Assembly (NCBI RefSeq): GCF_949987535.1
Contig: NC_080070.1
Span: 14,637,770-14,701,769, forward strand
Direction: 5' to 3'
Source: Balaenoptera acutorostrata
Lineage: Eukaryota > Chordata > Mammalia > Artiodactyla > Balaenopteridae
Length of the DNA: 64,000 nucleotides
Position 1 is the first letter of the stretch; each line of letters starts with the position of its first letter. This document shows, piece after piece, positions 34,256 through 47,498 of this stretch. The notes beneath the pieces are model-generated. The model ran no database searches. It saw only the letters and a program-made list of their open reading frames with translations, and was not told the origin of the DNA. Both the position numbers and the translations under genes were made by a program.

Positions 34256-34274
34256 CGTGGGTGATGGCTGCAGC

Positions 34275-34400
34275 TCATTCTTCAGTGTCTGTTTATTGAG
34301 CGCCTGCTGTGTACAGGCACTTTTCTGGGGGTCGGTATACAACAGAGCCCCCGTTACTGGCCTCGAGGAGGCTGTGTGTGGATTTATCATGCAGCCAATG
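34275..34400 (-). mobile_element. L2 relic (probable)
   Basis: The words 'tgtttattgagcgcctgctg' and 'tgtgtacaggcacttttctg' match the 3' end text of LINE2 or a related old element, in the orientation opposite to the L2 poly-A end. Short and diverged. Confidence 0.5.
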
Positions 34401-35969
34401 AAGCTGAAGGTTCACGGCTCCTCATTTGCTGGGACCCCTTCCACAGCCCAAGGAGGGACCCCTGCTATATGGCTTCGTGATCATACATTTTGGTTAAATT
34501 TGCAAGTTACATATTTGTTTTTTTTCTTTCCCTCAACTCGGTTTTCAAGCCCCACAAAACCCAGATCCACTATTGTGCACTGTGTTGTAGACACGGCGCA
34601 GGTGGTGTGTTCCTGTGTCCTCCACACACAGTGGTTGGTAGGGGTCTCTGCTGGGCAGTGGAGGGGCCGGCAGGATGGCTCCACCTCATAAGGCCATCTG
34701 CCTCCTCCTGGATGGCTGGTCCCATTGGCCTAAGGTCCAGTCCTCAGCAAGGTGTCCTCTCCTCACCTGTACCCTTCCTTCCCATTCCCCAGCCTCCTGC
34801 TACGGTGTGTCCAGTCTCCACGTGATGCCTCTGCCTGTGGTTCTCAGATCCAAGGCTGCTGGGAGCTGAGTAGTGGGAAGCAGCAGGAGTGGTGCATCTG
34901 GGAGTGTGGGTGAGGAGAGTGGCAAGGGGAACCTGGGCGGGAGGTGATCAAATGCTCCAGAGAAGTCGGGTGACCTGTGAAGACTGCCGAGGGCTCTGCA
35001 CTTTGCTGACTTTTGAGAAAGCACATTGGCAAATACCTGGACTGGACATTCGAGAAAGGGATGGGGTGCATGTAGCTCAGTTGTGGGTGGGAGCATGGGG
35101 CAACTGTTCCTGTGGGCACCGGAGGAGAGGGGAGTCTCCAGGGGAGCGCTCTGGGGAAGCATGGCGTGCTGCACGCAGGGAGAACAGACCAGACAGCAGA
35201 AGCAGCGCTTGCAGCAGTGGGTACGGGAGGCCTCTTCTCCCAGCTCTCCTGCAACAGCCTGCACTTTGTACAGGTGCTCAGCCTGGGTACCCCAGCCTTG
35301 CTCGCAGGTTCCTGCTCTGTTATTTATACAACATCAGCCCCGTAACGCTGTTCGGATGTTAAGTAGAGGAAGGTGCGGTGACCTGGGTCAGCAGCCTTGT
35401 CTTACAGGTGAGGAAACAGAGGCACAGAGGTGGAAAGAGCAGCAGCCGTGATCACAGGCTGCTGGTGGCAGAGCTGGGATTCAGTTTGCAAGTTCTTTGT
35501 TGCATTTGAACTTCTCAGCAACACAATAATTATTTTTACTAAAATTCACCTCTGTATTTTGATTATTTGATCAAAATTAAGATAGGCGGTTCTTTAAAAG
35601 AAAAAGTACACTTCAGCCTCTGTCACTTTTCTGCGCATTAAACTTATAAAGTTAGTAGTACCCTACCTAGGAAAATCGAGGCATAATAAAGCATTCGAAC
35701 CATCTTTGAAGTTGAGCTTCTGATGAATGTTATTCTCTAAGTTAAATGAACCAGATGCTGAAAAGGCCTCCGAGCTGGGGCCGTCAGGACCACTCACCTG
35801 AGCATCCATGTGTCCCCTGCCCTATCGATTCCTTCCATCCTGAGGCCAGAACTTCTTTAAAAACCCCAAGTTCTCAATCATTTTGTCAAAACTACATTTT
35901 CACTCATTTATCAGCAATCCGTGATTGAGAGAGGTGGATCCGTTGCTCAAACATGATTGGCAAAGTCAA
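34401..35969. other. Gap between PARP12 and TBXAS1 ends
   Basis: Intergenic sequence with a probable MIR at 35385-35490 and no gene. Open frames on both strands around 34800-35450 overlap and look like chance. Faint L2-like text may run through 34880-35080. Confidence 0.5.
35385..35490 (-). mobile_element. MIR SINE relic
   Basis: Reverse-complement MIR core: 'acaggtgaggaaacagaggc' then 'ggcagagctgggattcag'. Confidence 0.75.
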
Positions 35970-36135
35970 AACTAAGTGCGACAAACATTTATTAAGCATT
36001 TAGGAAATGTTACGTAAATGGCCTCTTTTATACTCATATGCCAGGCGCGCTTTCAGTTGCTTCGGTGATGTTTTTCCAAAAATCTGAATTTCCAAATGAG
36101 GGTTTTCTTTGAATTAGGGGCTGGTCATGACTTTG
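35970..36135 (-). other. TBXAS1: TBXAS1 3' UTR (proposed)
   Basis: Follows the TBXAS1 stop on the - strand. The first AATAAA downstream is 143 bases away (35988-35993), giving a short UTR of about 165 bases. The end is inferred from the signal only. Confidence 0.5.
35988..35993 (-). terminator. TBXAS1 poly(A) signal (proposed)
   Basis: AATAAA on the - strand, in the context cttaataaatgtttgt. This wording resembles the 3' end of MIR/L2 elements ('ctcaataaatgtttgt'), so the signal may be repeat-derived. Confidence 0.5.
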
Positions 36136-36210
36136 TCAGCGGGAGACAATCCTGATGTAGATGCCATTTTTTGGACCTAGGGCAGATTTGGATTCTAGCT
36201 GCAGCGGTAT
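36136..36210 (-). CDS. TBXAS1: TBXAS1 last coding exon
   Basis: On the - strand, a pyrimidine-rich tract and TTTTAG acceptor precede a 75-base exon encoding IPLQLESKSALGPKNGIYIR then IVSR and the TGA stop at 36138-36136. This is recognisably the C-terminus of mammalian thromboxane A synthase. It starts in phase 0, matching the end of the upstream exon at 38595. The segment forms the last beta strands of the P450 fold and is too short to appear as a long open frame. Confidence 0.95.
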   Translation of the reverse strand: MPLQLESKSALGPKNGIYIRIVSR

Positions 36211-36439
36211 CTAAAATAGAGGAAATTAAGATATTTGTCAGAGTTAATCCTATCGACAGGAAAACTTCCTCAGAACGGGGCCTGAAGCAGGGTTGTGGGA
36301 ATTCGGCTGAGGGCTGAGGGCTGGCAGGCTGGGAGTGAGCAAAGCAGCTTCCCCAGGGGGACCTTGAGAAGCAGCAGAGCTGTGTCTCGGGCCGGGTGTT
36401 GGACGGGGGCTCACCGCCTTTCCCGTGTTAATAAAATAC

Positions 36440-36600
36440 CGCAGGGGAGGGGTCCCACATTTATCCTTCTAATAAGCCTGCCTAAGGTGGGAGCAGCTCA
36501 CTTTGCAAATGAAGAAATGGAGGTGTAGAGAGGTTCAAGCGACCTGCCCAAGGGCACATGACTGGAAAGTGGTGAGCAAAGCCTCAGACCTTCCTCATCT
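36440..36600 (-). mobile_element. MIR SINE relic
   Basis: Reverse-complement MIR core: 'aaatgaagaaatggaggtgt', 'cgacctgcccaagggcacat'. Confidence 0.7.
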
Positions 36601-36939
36601 CCCCTCATCTCTCACCCTGGGGCCCAGCCAGTAACTGAGTAGACCTCCACTCCCCAGGGGCTTGGGGGCAGCTCCCTGCTGAAGGCCCGCTGCCATTCAG
36701 ACGGCTTTCCTTATGTCCAGCTTAGGCAGATCGATGGAGGCCTGGAGACTTGGAATAGAAGCCACAGAATTACTCAAGAAGCAGGGCGTCCTCTTGAGCT
36801 GCGTGTAAAAGGACTGTTCAGTGGCTACCATGAAACCTTTAAAGGAAAGAAGGGTCACGAGGCCCTAGTGCTGGGGCCGGGTGGGCTTTCAGATGTCTAT
36901 GAGAGTTCAGATGGGAGACCAGTTATATGCTCAACAAAC
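36601..36939. other. TBXAS1 last intron, no feature seen
   Basis: Unique-looking sequence. Confidence 0.4.
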
Positions 36940-37125
36940 AAGATGATCTAGACCTGCCCTATCTCGTATGGTAACCACTAGTACATGTGGCTGCTGGATG
37001 CTTGAAGTGGGGTTAATGCAAATGAGGGGCAGAATTTTTTATTTGATTTGATTTATTATTAACATATAAGTAGCCGCACTTGGCTAGTGGCTACAGTATC
37101 AGACAGTTATAGGCACACTTGAAAC
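36940..37125. mobile_element. MER5-like hAT DNA transposon relic
   Basis: Starts near 'gccctatctcgtatggtaac', contains 'ccactagtacatgtggctgc' and ends 'ggctagtggctacagtatca' plus 'gacagttata'. The inverted 'tagccac/gtggcta' ends are characteristic of MER5-type nonautonomous hAT-Charlie elements. Confidence 0.7.
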
Positions 37126-38040
37126 ACCATTGGACTTCAGAAAAAAAGCAGAGGTCTGTTGTGGCTGGCAAAGTCAGGGAGGGCTTCCTGGAGGAACCGG
37201 CACCTGGGGGTGGGGCTAGGAATAGGAGACGCCCTGTGAGCAGGGCTTCTTAGGGGCCACTTGGGGATCTGAGGGAACACCAAAGGACTTGGAGGATGGG
37301 ATTAGACTGGGGGTGGGGAAGGGGGAAGGATGGCATTCCAGAAGGAGCAACAGACTGAGCAGGCAGGGCGGAGGGCGTGGGACGCTCTTGGAGTGGGAAG
37401 TTGGGGTGGGGAAGGCGAAGTGAGCTCAGAGTTCTCCCTGGACCCAGCAGGCTTGGGACTCAGGGCTGGTTCTTGAGTTGGGGGGTGCCAGGCATAAGCA
37501 GTGTTCTGTGACATTGGTCTGGCTGCTGTATTGTATGTCAAGATCAAGGGTAAGTGAGACAAACCCCTAGAGAAAGTCCTGTACCCATGGAATGCCTAAG
37601 GCAGGCAAGGGCCTGCTCTCCTCTGGTCCTTCATCTTGATTTGGCTCTCTGCTCCCAATCTGCCCCTCCCTCCCTCCAGCCTTAACCGTCAGACCTTTAT
37701 GGACATTGTCACATCCAGTTCCTCAGCCTTTTGTATTTCAACCCAGCTCATTATTCCTCCCCAGCCAGCAGCTCCCCCAGTCTCCCTGTTCGTCAGCGGC
37801 AATGCCACTCTCTGAATCTAGAAGTTGTTACCATCTGTCATCGTGTCCTTATTATCTGTCTCCGTACGCCCTCCTCTCCAGGTCTGCGGCCGTGCTGAGG
37901 GTCGTGAATAGGCACGGAGGAGAGCACTGTTCGGGTTGTGTGGGGAGCAGCTGATTCAGTGCAGAGAGGCTGCTCCGTGCAGAGGAAAGAGGGAGGGCTT
38001 GAGCGTGAGCGAGATCTGGATTGAACCTCAGTTTCTTCAC
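37126..38040. other. TBXAS1 intron, no gene seen
   Basis: G-rich then C/T-rich unique-looking sequence, with short pyrimidine repeats near 37665. Open frames are small and not convincing. Confidence 0.45.
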
Positions 38041-38044
38041 TCTC

Positions 38045-38190
38045 CGGCGATTCATTCCTTTGTTCATCAGTGTTTGTTGAATGACTGAGTGGGCACCTGC
38101 CACATGCCTGGCCTGAAGCTGGGTGCTGGAGCCTCCACCAATGAATAGGACAGTCTTTTGGTCCCTGATCTCCAGGAGTCTGCAGTCCAA
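38045..38190 (-). mobile_element. L2 3'-end relic
   Basis: Old LINE2 text in order: 'gttcatcagtgtttgttgaa', 'gtgggcacctgccacatgcc', 'gaataggacagtcttttggt', 'cctgatctccaggagtctgc'. Confidence 0.65.
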
Positions 38191-38194
38191 CTAT

Positions 38195-38295
38195 GTGACG
38201 TCAGGCAAGTTACTTAACCTCTCTGGGCTTTATTTTAGCTCCTCATCTGAAGAATGGGAATCATATAATTTACTCTGCAGGGTTACTGGGTTCTC
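38195..38295 (+). mobile_element. MIR SINE relic
   Basis: MIR core 'aagttacttaacctctctgg' followed by 'cctcatctgaagaatgggaa'. Confidence 0.8.
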
Positions 38296-38384
38296 TTTGC
38301 TGAAGACGGAAGAGCTACAGCATGGTGAGGCCCAGCCTTGCTGCACAGAGGACGAGAATGATAATAACACAGACTCGGGTTATG

Positions 38385-38540
38385 TGCCGGGAGCTTACTT
38401 ATCTGAGCACTTATGATTGACTCAATCAAGAAGAGGGAGGAGGTGTGACTGTCATGGTCCCCCTTTTACAGATTAAGGAACTGAGACCCAGAGAGCGTAA
38501 GGAACTCGCCCCAGCTCAGGCAGGGCCGGGAAGCCACCGC
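38385..38540 (-). mobile_element. MIR SINE relic
   Basis: Reverse-complement MIR: 'cccccttttacagattaagg' then 'actgagacccagagagcgta'. It ends about 55 bases from a TBXAS1 exon. Confidence 0.7.
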
Positions 38541-38594
38541 AGGCAGCAGGGACCTGGGGCGGGCACCCCTCGCGCCCGGAGCAGCAGAGCTCAC

Positions 38595-38757
38595 CTGAGT
38601 CTCGGGACAGGCTTCGAACCGGAACTTGCGCAGGACATGGAGCAGCGTCAGCTTGACCTCCAAGAGCCCCAGTCTCACCCCGAGGCAGCTCCGGGGACCT
38701 GCCCCGAACGGCAGGTACGTGAAGGGCCGCTGGCGCCGCCGGGCCTCGGCCGTGAAC
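38595..38757 (-). CDS. TBXAS1: TBXAS1 exon with the heme-binding loop
   Basis: On the - strand a CCGTAG acceptor and CAG/GTGAGC donor bound 163 bases. The first base completes the Arg of PERF, split across the junction, and the exon ends in phase 0. It encodes [18 protein letters not shown], then [20 protein letters not shown] and [26 protein letters not shown] is the P450 FxxGxRxCxG signature, whose Cys is the thiolate ligand of the heme iron. The L-helix follows. All signature residues are intact. Confidence 0.98.
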
Positions 38758-40086
38758 CTACGGGGCAGCACGGTCAGGGTTGGCCCGGGTCACCACCTCC
38801 CTTCCTGGGGCTTCAGCCACTGGCTCTGACCGAGGGACCCCGTCATTGAGGCCACGCTCCTGCCACGTGAGGCCTAAACCCCACCTCGGTCTACAGGATC
38901 CTGTTTTTTTCCTGGACCAGTCAGTCCCTAAGGCTTTGGAGCTGGTGGCCACTCATCCATGTGCTTCAGTCCGGCTCCCCTCCTCCTGTCCTGCAAAGCC
39001 CTAAAGGCACCGCTGAATTAATAGAATCACCTGGAATGTGAGCATTGCCCTCACTGCCTCTCCTGATGAATTCACTGTGTTGTTAATGAGCTTGCAGGCT
39101 CACTAGCATCCAGGATAAAAGTCTCAAAGAAACCACAGCTCTCGCTTCACCCATGGCTCCAACTTCCCCAGTGGCCAGAGGGTGACACTGGCCGGCCGGC
39201 ATCCACTTCCTGAGCAGAGTCCCTGGGCACCAGACCCCTCTGGAGGCCATGTCCTGCCAGTTTGTCTCTTGATGCCATGCCGGGCAGCTGTCTCCCTGCC
39301 CACACTCGCCTTTCTGGTTTAAGCACTGAAACTTGAACCACTGGGGGTGGCAGTATTTGACCCACTGGAAGCTCTTCAGAATGAATTGCCGTATCTGCTA
39401 CCAAATGACAGCATTTGCCACGTGTGTTCTGTGACAACGCTACGTGACAACCACTATTTTGTAATAGCCTGCTCACTTACTACTACCTCTGGACTTTATG
39501 GGCCCAAGAAGCCCTTGACCCACCTTTTCAACATCATATTAATGCACTTTTTGTTTTCAAAGGTGATGCGGTAAGCCTTGCAGCTGCTGTTTATGTTTCT
39601 TGATATTTAGCATAATTCCAGGAGCTGCTGGGCAGCAGAATGTTATTTATCTGGGTCCCAGTGCCCCTGGTTTCCCAGGGACCAGGTTGTAGAGTTGGGG
39701 CCGCATTAACAGGAAGCTGGAGCCACTAACAGCGGGCACAGAGCTGCAGGCTGGCTATTCCCCCCATTTGCCGGGAAGCGATACCCGTCGACTCTGATGA
39801 GGAGGGGGTGTAGATGCCTGCTCAGACACTTTAAATTGCGAGTCTAGAAATGAAATCTAGACAATGGACCAAATCCATGCAGGGGACAGGAGGGAGGATC
39901 CAGGTCTACCATGTTAGGGTAGCTGGATCTCATGAATTCCTGGAGAAATTGTTGATGCTCTTGTATTGGAACAGGCATTAACTTTCAAAAAAAGGAAACA
40001 ACATTCTACTACTTCTTAATGCACTCCTGAAATGTGTCCTTGTTTCTTGGAACAAATAGTGGACACCCATTTGAAATTGCCTTGTT
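38758..40086. other. TBXAS1 intron, mostly unique
   Basis: No gene seen. The stretch 39560-39830 is compositionally complex and unique-looking; I cannot say whether it is regulatory. Confidence 0.4.
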
Positions 40087-40429
40087 GGGCTTTCCTGGTG
40101 GCGCGGTGGTTAAGAATCCGCCTGCCAATGCAGGGGACACGGGTTCGAGCCCTGGTCCGGGAAGATCCCGCATGCCGCAGAGCAACAAAGCCCGTGCGCC
40201 ACAACTACTGAGCCTGCGCTCTAGAGCCCGCGAGCCACAACTACTGAAGCCCGCGCGCCTGGAGCCCGTGCTCCGCAACAAGAGAAGCCACCACAATGAG
40301 AAAGCCTTTGCACCGCCCCGAAGAGTAGCCCCTGCTCGCCACAACTAGAGAAAGCCTGCGCACAGCAACGAAGACCCAATGCAGCCAAAAATAAATATAA
40401 ATAAAATAAATAAATTTATTAAAAAAAAA
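40087..40429 (+). mobile_element. Long CHR-type SINE with target-site duplication
   Basis: A full-length element with head 'ctttcctggtggcgcggtgg', box B 'gggttcgagccctggtccgg', GC-rich body and a long A-rich tail. The duplication gaaattgycttgtt is at 40073-40086 and 40430-40443, with one mismatch. The text matches the long cetacean CHR form closely, which makes it the best lineage marker in the window. Confidence 0.97.
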
Positions 40430-40666
40430 GAAATTGTCTTGTTACTTGTATGCAGTGCTGTGGAAATGCTAAATCTCTGGATTATGTTTTGGGCTTTTAA
40501 AAATGGTACAATTATTTCCTTTAGAAATTATGCCTAAAAAACATCTCTCTGACTGCCATGACTTTTGACTTTTGGGGGACTTTACTAAATCTGTGTCTCC
40601 TGGCAGGCGCCTCCAGTCCCCCCACACTCATGTCCCCCAGGGCCTGTTTGAAGGGCACAGTACTCA

Positions 40667-42192
<1,526 letters not shown>

Positions 42193-42404
42193 GGACTTCC
42201 CTGGTGGCACAGTGGTTAAGACTCTGTGCTCCCAATGCAGGGGACCCAGGTTCGAACCCTGGTCAGGGAACTAGATCCCACATGCATGCCACACCTAAGA
42301 GTTCGCATGCCACAGCTAAGGAGCCCGCCTGCTGCAACTAAGGAGCCTGCCTGCCGCAACTAAGACCTGGTGCAACCAAATAAATAAATAAATAAATAAA
42401 TAAT
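42193..42404 (+). mobile_element. Mid-length CHR-family SINE
   Basis: Head 'acttccctggtggcacagtg', box B 'ccaggttcgaaccctggtca', a shortened body with three 'ctgccgcaactaag'-like units, and an (AAAT)n tail. A short flanking duplication (aataaagt) is possible. Confidence 0.9.
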
Positions 42405-42426
42405 TCTAAAAATTAATAAAGTAATG

Positions 42427-42640
42427 GGACTTCCCTGGTGGTCTATGGTTAAGACTTTGCCTTCCAGTGCAGGGGGTGCGGGTTCGATCCCTGGTCGGGG
42501 AGCTAAGATCACACATGCCTTGTGGCCAAAAAACCAAAACATAAAACGGAAGCAGTATTATAACAAATTCACTAAAGACTTTAAAAATGGTCCACATCAA
42601 AAAAAAATCTTTAAAAAAATAAAATAATAAAATAAAATAA
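42427..42640 (+). mobile_element. Short CHR-family SINE with the long alternate 3' tail
   Basis: Starts 22 bases after the preceding SINE. Head 'gggacttccctggtggtcta', box B 'gggttcgatccctggtcggg', then 'ggccaaaaaaccaaaacata' and a tail with 'ctttaaaaatggtccacatc' and A-rich repeats. I recognise this tail as a distinct cetartiodactyl SINE subfamily. Confidence 0.88.
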
Positions 42641-44244
42641 AGAATAAAATTCTCACTGTCCCTCTGTTCACCCCCAAATCCTATGCCCAGGGCCAAAGCG
42701 AATTGGCCTCTTGTCTGGGTGAGAATAATGATGACTTGCCTCTCTCACTTCTGTTGTTTGATAACAGAAGTCAACAGAGTGATATGATTAAAAACACCAG
42801 TGGAGTAGGTATGGGGAAGGGAGAGCGTGGCTTGCCAGAGGTTGGAGCCAGATGGGGTCAGGCCATTCAACTCTAAGCTCTGTGCTTCTTGCTCCTTACT
42901 TCATACCTTACACGGCACACTGCCTGCAGGGGTACCACGTTTCTACATCTACTGTCCCACTGATTCTCCCAACACTTCTGGGGTAGGCAGAGCAGGTGTT
43001 GTGTGCCCTCTGAACACACAGGAAACAGAAGCCTAGAACAGTCTGGAACTTAACCCAAGATCACACAGTAAACTAAGGGCAGGACCAAGACTGTCTTGAC
43101 TTTCTGCCTAGACTCGCTCTGTCATTATGGAGCACTGGCTCTATATTTTTATTGGGAATTTTAACTAACTCATCCAGATACTCTGGTTTCTGTCCTGTTC
43201 TGTCCTGTCCTGCCCTCCAGATACTCTCAGATCACGAGCATCCTGGTTCCCCAGAGCAATGCCTTCACTGACTTCCTTTTACACTTTGCTGTTTATAAAG
43301 GGTCAGAAGGAGAATTGACTGCAGAATTTTGGTGTTGAAGAGACTGCTGACTTTGTCTCTCAACATGTCATCTATACAAGGTCTCATGTGATGAATTCTT
43401 GATTGAGTTTAGATCCAGGAAATGATGTGTCTTTGATCAATTTATACACTTTCCTCCTACTAGAGAATATGACTGTTCAACTCAGCTGGTTTCCCTCTCT
43501 GCCAGGAGTCTCAGCCACCTAGCCTGACCCCAGTTATTGCTATCTCTGGGGTCCTGTAAAGGATTCTTTCCTTTAAACAGCCTTTGTTCTGTTTTATCAC
43601 TGAATGTCTTATTTTGAATTTCACGTGTATAGCAGCTGCCCACAGTTCCCTTGGAAGGAAGCTGGTATAAATCATTCAAAAACAAGGATTGGATGACAGT
43701 TTGCTCTGAGGCTCCTAAAGAAGTCGGGGAAGGCCTGTGGAATCAGGTCTTAATGCTGGCGTCAGGAGAGCAATGAGGCGAGCCCTGGCGTTTCTTGTCT
43801 GCTCCCAGACCAGGAGACTGAAACCATGTGTGCTTGAGGATGATGTGATTTGACTCACATCCCAGGAATTCTCTATATTGGCTCTGGGTCTGAACATTTT
43901 GGACAATATCTACAACCACACTCTCTATGATATTTTCAGTTTGGAATATAATTTTGAGATACCTACAAATCATCCACATTTTCTCTTTTTAAAATGGCAA
44001 AAGTTATCTCCATATGGTTTATGTGGTACATTACTTCATAGAGATGCAGAGTGGAATTTATGATATACAGTTAAATGCTTCGTGTTGCTTCTGTTTCTAG
44101 AACCTGAAATCTGGCAATGTTTCACTCTCTAAGGGCCTGGGGACCTAAGTGAAGACCCTGTGCTCCATGGGATGCCTCTGAAACCAAGGGTAATCATCAG
44201 TTAGACCCATTAAACTTGCCTTCATTGATCAAGCTCGCTTTAAT
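42641..44244. other. TBXAS1 intron with a MIR near 42950
   Basis: A MIR relic lies at about 42950-43095 ('aacccaagatcacacagtaa'). A degenerate (TGTCC)n patch lies near 43190-43215. No gene was seen in the rest. Confidence 0.5.
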
Positions 44245-44781
44245 TGTTGCTACAGAAAAAGCTGCATGTCCTGCAAGCGTCACGTAGCTTAAACAAGAAG
44301 ATGTTTGCCCAAGTTGTTTTTCAGGAGCTTGGAGTCAGCTGTGTCTAGTTGGAGCTTGAGCCAGTCAAGACTGATTAAGACCCCCGACCCTCCAACTGGG
44401 CATGCGCGAGTGTTCGCTTGGTGACCTCTTGACGTCAGAGCGCCCAAAACTCCATCCTCGGAACACGGTAACGCAGACGTTTTCTGAACTTGGGTCCCGT
44501 GGAGAAGCCTGTAGCTTAGCTGCACCTGCGCAGAACTACGATTGCCTCACCTTTTTCTTATCTCCAATCATTACCTTTTCCCATGCTCCCAGGGCCCACC
44601 ACGCCGCAGCTTTATCCCATAAATACCCCGAGCCCCTTGCCATTGGGGAGGTAGATTTGAGATTTGTTCTCCTGTCCTCACGCTTGGCTGCCTTGTGAAT
44701 GTATCTCTTCTCTGCTGACAACCTCAGCATCTCAGCTCTTGGCTTGCTGTGCATGGGGCGAACGAGCCTGGTTCAGTAACA
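44245..44781 (+). mobile_element. ERV1-like solo LTR (probable)
   Basis: A roughly 537-base segment beginning TGTTGC and ending CAGTAACA. A promoter-like 'cccataaatacc' sits near 44617, and the last part, 'gaacgagcctggttcagtaa', has the R-U5 style ending of gammaretrovirus-type LTRs. No internal genes flank it, so it is a solo LTR. The poly(A) signal position appears mutated. I could not find a clear target-site duplication, and the left end is approximate. It lies antisense to TBXAS1. Confidence 0.65.
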
Positions 44782-45687
<906 letters not shown>

Positions 45688-46002
45688 CTAACTTTAGAGT
45701 CCCAGCTCCAATGTTTGCAAAGACTTAAATGGAAACCCACAAGATGAAAAGTGATACTACGCAAATTGCATTAGATTAGCACTCTACAGAATATTCTGCA
45801 TATTCTGTTGTGCTTGTTTCACAGTGCTGTCCATCACTGAAGATGAGCAGGCCAGGCCTGGGACTGCGGGGTCTTTGAGTGTCAGAGAAGTTTGTAATAA
45901 AGCAATGGCAGCTGCTGCACTGCTAGCATTTATTGAGAGCTGAAGATCTGGCAGGCTATATATTGTACACACTCCCTTATGAGGAAATAAATTTTTACAT
46001 AT

Positions 46003-46635
46003 TGAGATATAGGAAAGCCAATCTGGCTTATACGTGAGTTAACTTGAATTTTATGCTAACTAAAATAGCCTGTTTGTGGCTTACCAAACATACATTGTAC
46101 ATCTGCTTTAATTATTAAAGGAAAGGGCACATTGACCAGAAGTAAAGAATGTCCATGTTAAAAATAGAGATTAAATGCCTCTCTTCCTGGGACGCCAATG
46201 CTTGTACTTCTTCAATGATAAGTCTCCCTTCCCAGGTGCCAAGGCCATGTTGATTTGCTGTGTACGTGCTTGTCTGTTTTTTGGGTTTTTTTTTTAACCT
46301 TGAAGAAATGTAACCCTGACCCGTTTAATGTTCCTTGTTCTGACAAGATATAAAACTGGGCTGAAAATCCTGCTTCTCCAGAACAGTTTCTCAGAGTAAT
46401 CTGGGAAGTGGGCTTCCAGGCTAGTTCTCAGTTTGGCTCAAATAAAACTCTTTTCTGTTCTTATTATTGATTGTTTTCTTTTTTTTAAATTTACATTTTT
46501 TGGCCGTGCCACATGGCATGCGGGATCTTAGTCCCCTGACCAGGGATCAAACCCGCACCCCCTGTAGTGGAAGCGTGGAGTCTTAACCACTGGACCACCG
46601 GGAATGGCCCTGTTTATTGATTATTTTTGTTGACA
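46003..46635 (+). mobile_element. ERV1-like solo LTR with a nested SINE
   Basis: The segment runs from TGAGATATAGG to TTGACA. It has a TATA-like 'agatataaaactgggctg' near 46349 and an intact poly(A) signal in 'caaataaaactcttttctg' at about 46440, in the order expected of an LTR. The SINE at 46478-46613 interrupts its end. No coding region is attached. No clear target duplication was found. It is antisense to TBXAS1. Confidence 0.7.
46478..46613 (-). mobile_element. Short SINE nested in the LTR
   Basis: Antisense short CHR-family element with 'ggccgtgccacatggcatgc' and 'accactggaccaccgggaat'. The duplication ttattgattrtttt is at 46464-46477 and 46614-46627, with one mismatch. Confidence 0.92.
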
Positions 46636-46654
46636 CTTAATTTAATGCTCCAGC

Positions 46655-46750
46655 AAACCAATGGAACAGCTGTTCTCCCATCTCTTAGATGATGAAACTG
46701 AGGCTCAGAGAGGTTGTCACATGGTAGTAATGGGCACATCGTAAGGTTAA
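46655..46750 (-). mobile_element. MIR SINE relic
   Basis: Reverse-complement MIR core 'gaaactgaggctcagagagg' and 'ttgtcacatggtagtaatgg'. Confidence 0.75.
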
Positions 46751-46784
46751 AAGACCAATAGTAAAATAGCAACAACAACAACAA

Positions 46785-47050
46785 CAAAAATCGCCACATC
46801 TAGAAAGGATCGATGGTAACAAAAACCCAAAGAGCTACAATAAATCAGTAAGAAAAGAAACTCATCAGAAAAGTGGTCAAAGGAAATAAGGAGGCAAAAG
46901 ACAGAACAAATATGAGTTGCCATGATGAAAAATACAAATTAAAACCATGAGATTTCGTTTTCACTCATCAGATTGTAAACAGCTGGTAAATGTTGATTCC
47001 ATGCTAGGGAGGAAGGTGTGGAGAAGCACAGCTGCAGCACCCCGTGTTGG
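46785..47050 (+). mobile_element. Old L1/HAL1 ORF2-like relic
   Basis: Sense-oriented ORF2 text: 'aaagtggtcaaaggaaataa', 'aaatacaaattaaaaccatg', then 'aaggtgtggagaagcaca'. Too diverged to be coding. Confidence 0.6.
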
Positions 47051-47498
47051 GGAACCCTAGCATCCCCTCGACGACTTCCGCTGCGGTGACCCTGTCACTC
47101 TCTGGCCCTCAGCCCGTGGCCCGAGGAGCAGGTGACGGTGAATTGGCGAGAGGCTGAGAAGCTGGATGTGGGCTCCCATGTGAGTGGGATGAGTTAGGGT
47201 GGGGTCATAGAAGTTTATTAGCTGCTCTGCTAGTTTCCCCAAGGAAGGATTTCCCCCAGATCCTCCCGTCCTCTCTCCCCACTCCCAGCAGAGCTTGAGT
47301 GAAGTTACCTGCCTCATAGGTGACAGCCTCAGCTTTCTAAATCAGTTGATGCTAATCAAAGAGGAGTCTTCAGTTTGGGAGGTCGGCTTGCTTCTGTCCT
47401 CCCCTCTCAGGACAGCAGGGGGCAGCACTTGGGGGCAAGTCCATCCTGCGGGCCCTGCAGTAGCTGCCACAGGGCTGCCCTGCGTAGGCTCTATTCCA

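Noticed and set aside
38445..38849. 134-codon + strand frame
   Set aside because: Antisense to the TBXAS1 heme-loop exon; the - strand reading has canonical splice sites and the P450 signature.
40140..40165. Box-B-like sequence suggesting a tRNA gene
   Set aside because: It is the internal promoter remnant of a SINE; no complete cloverleaf tRNA gene is present at this or the other SINEs.
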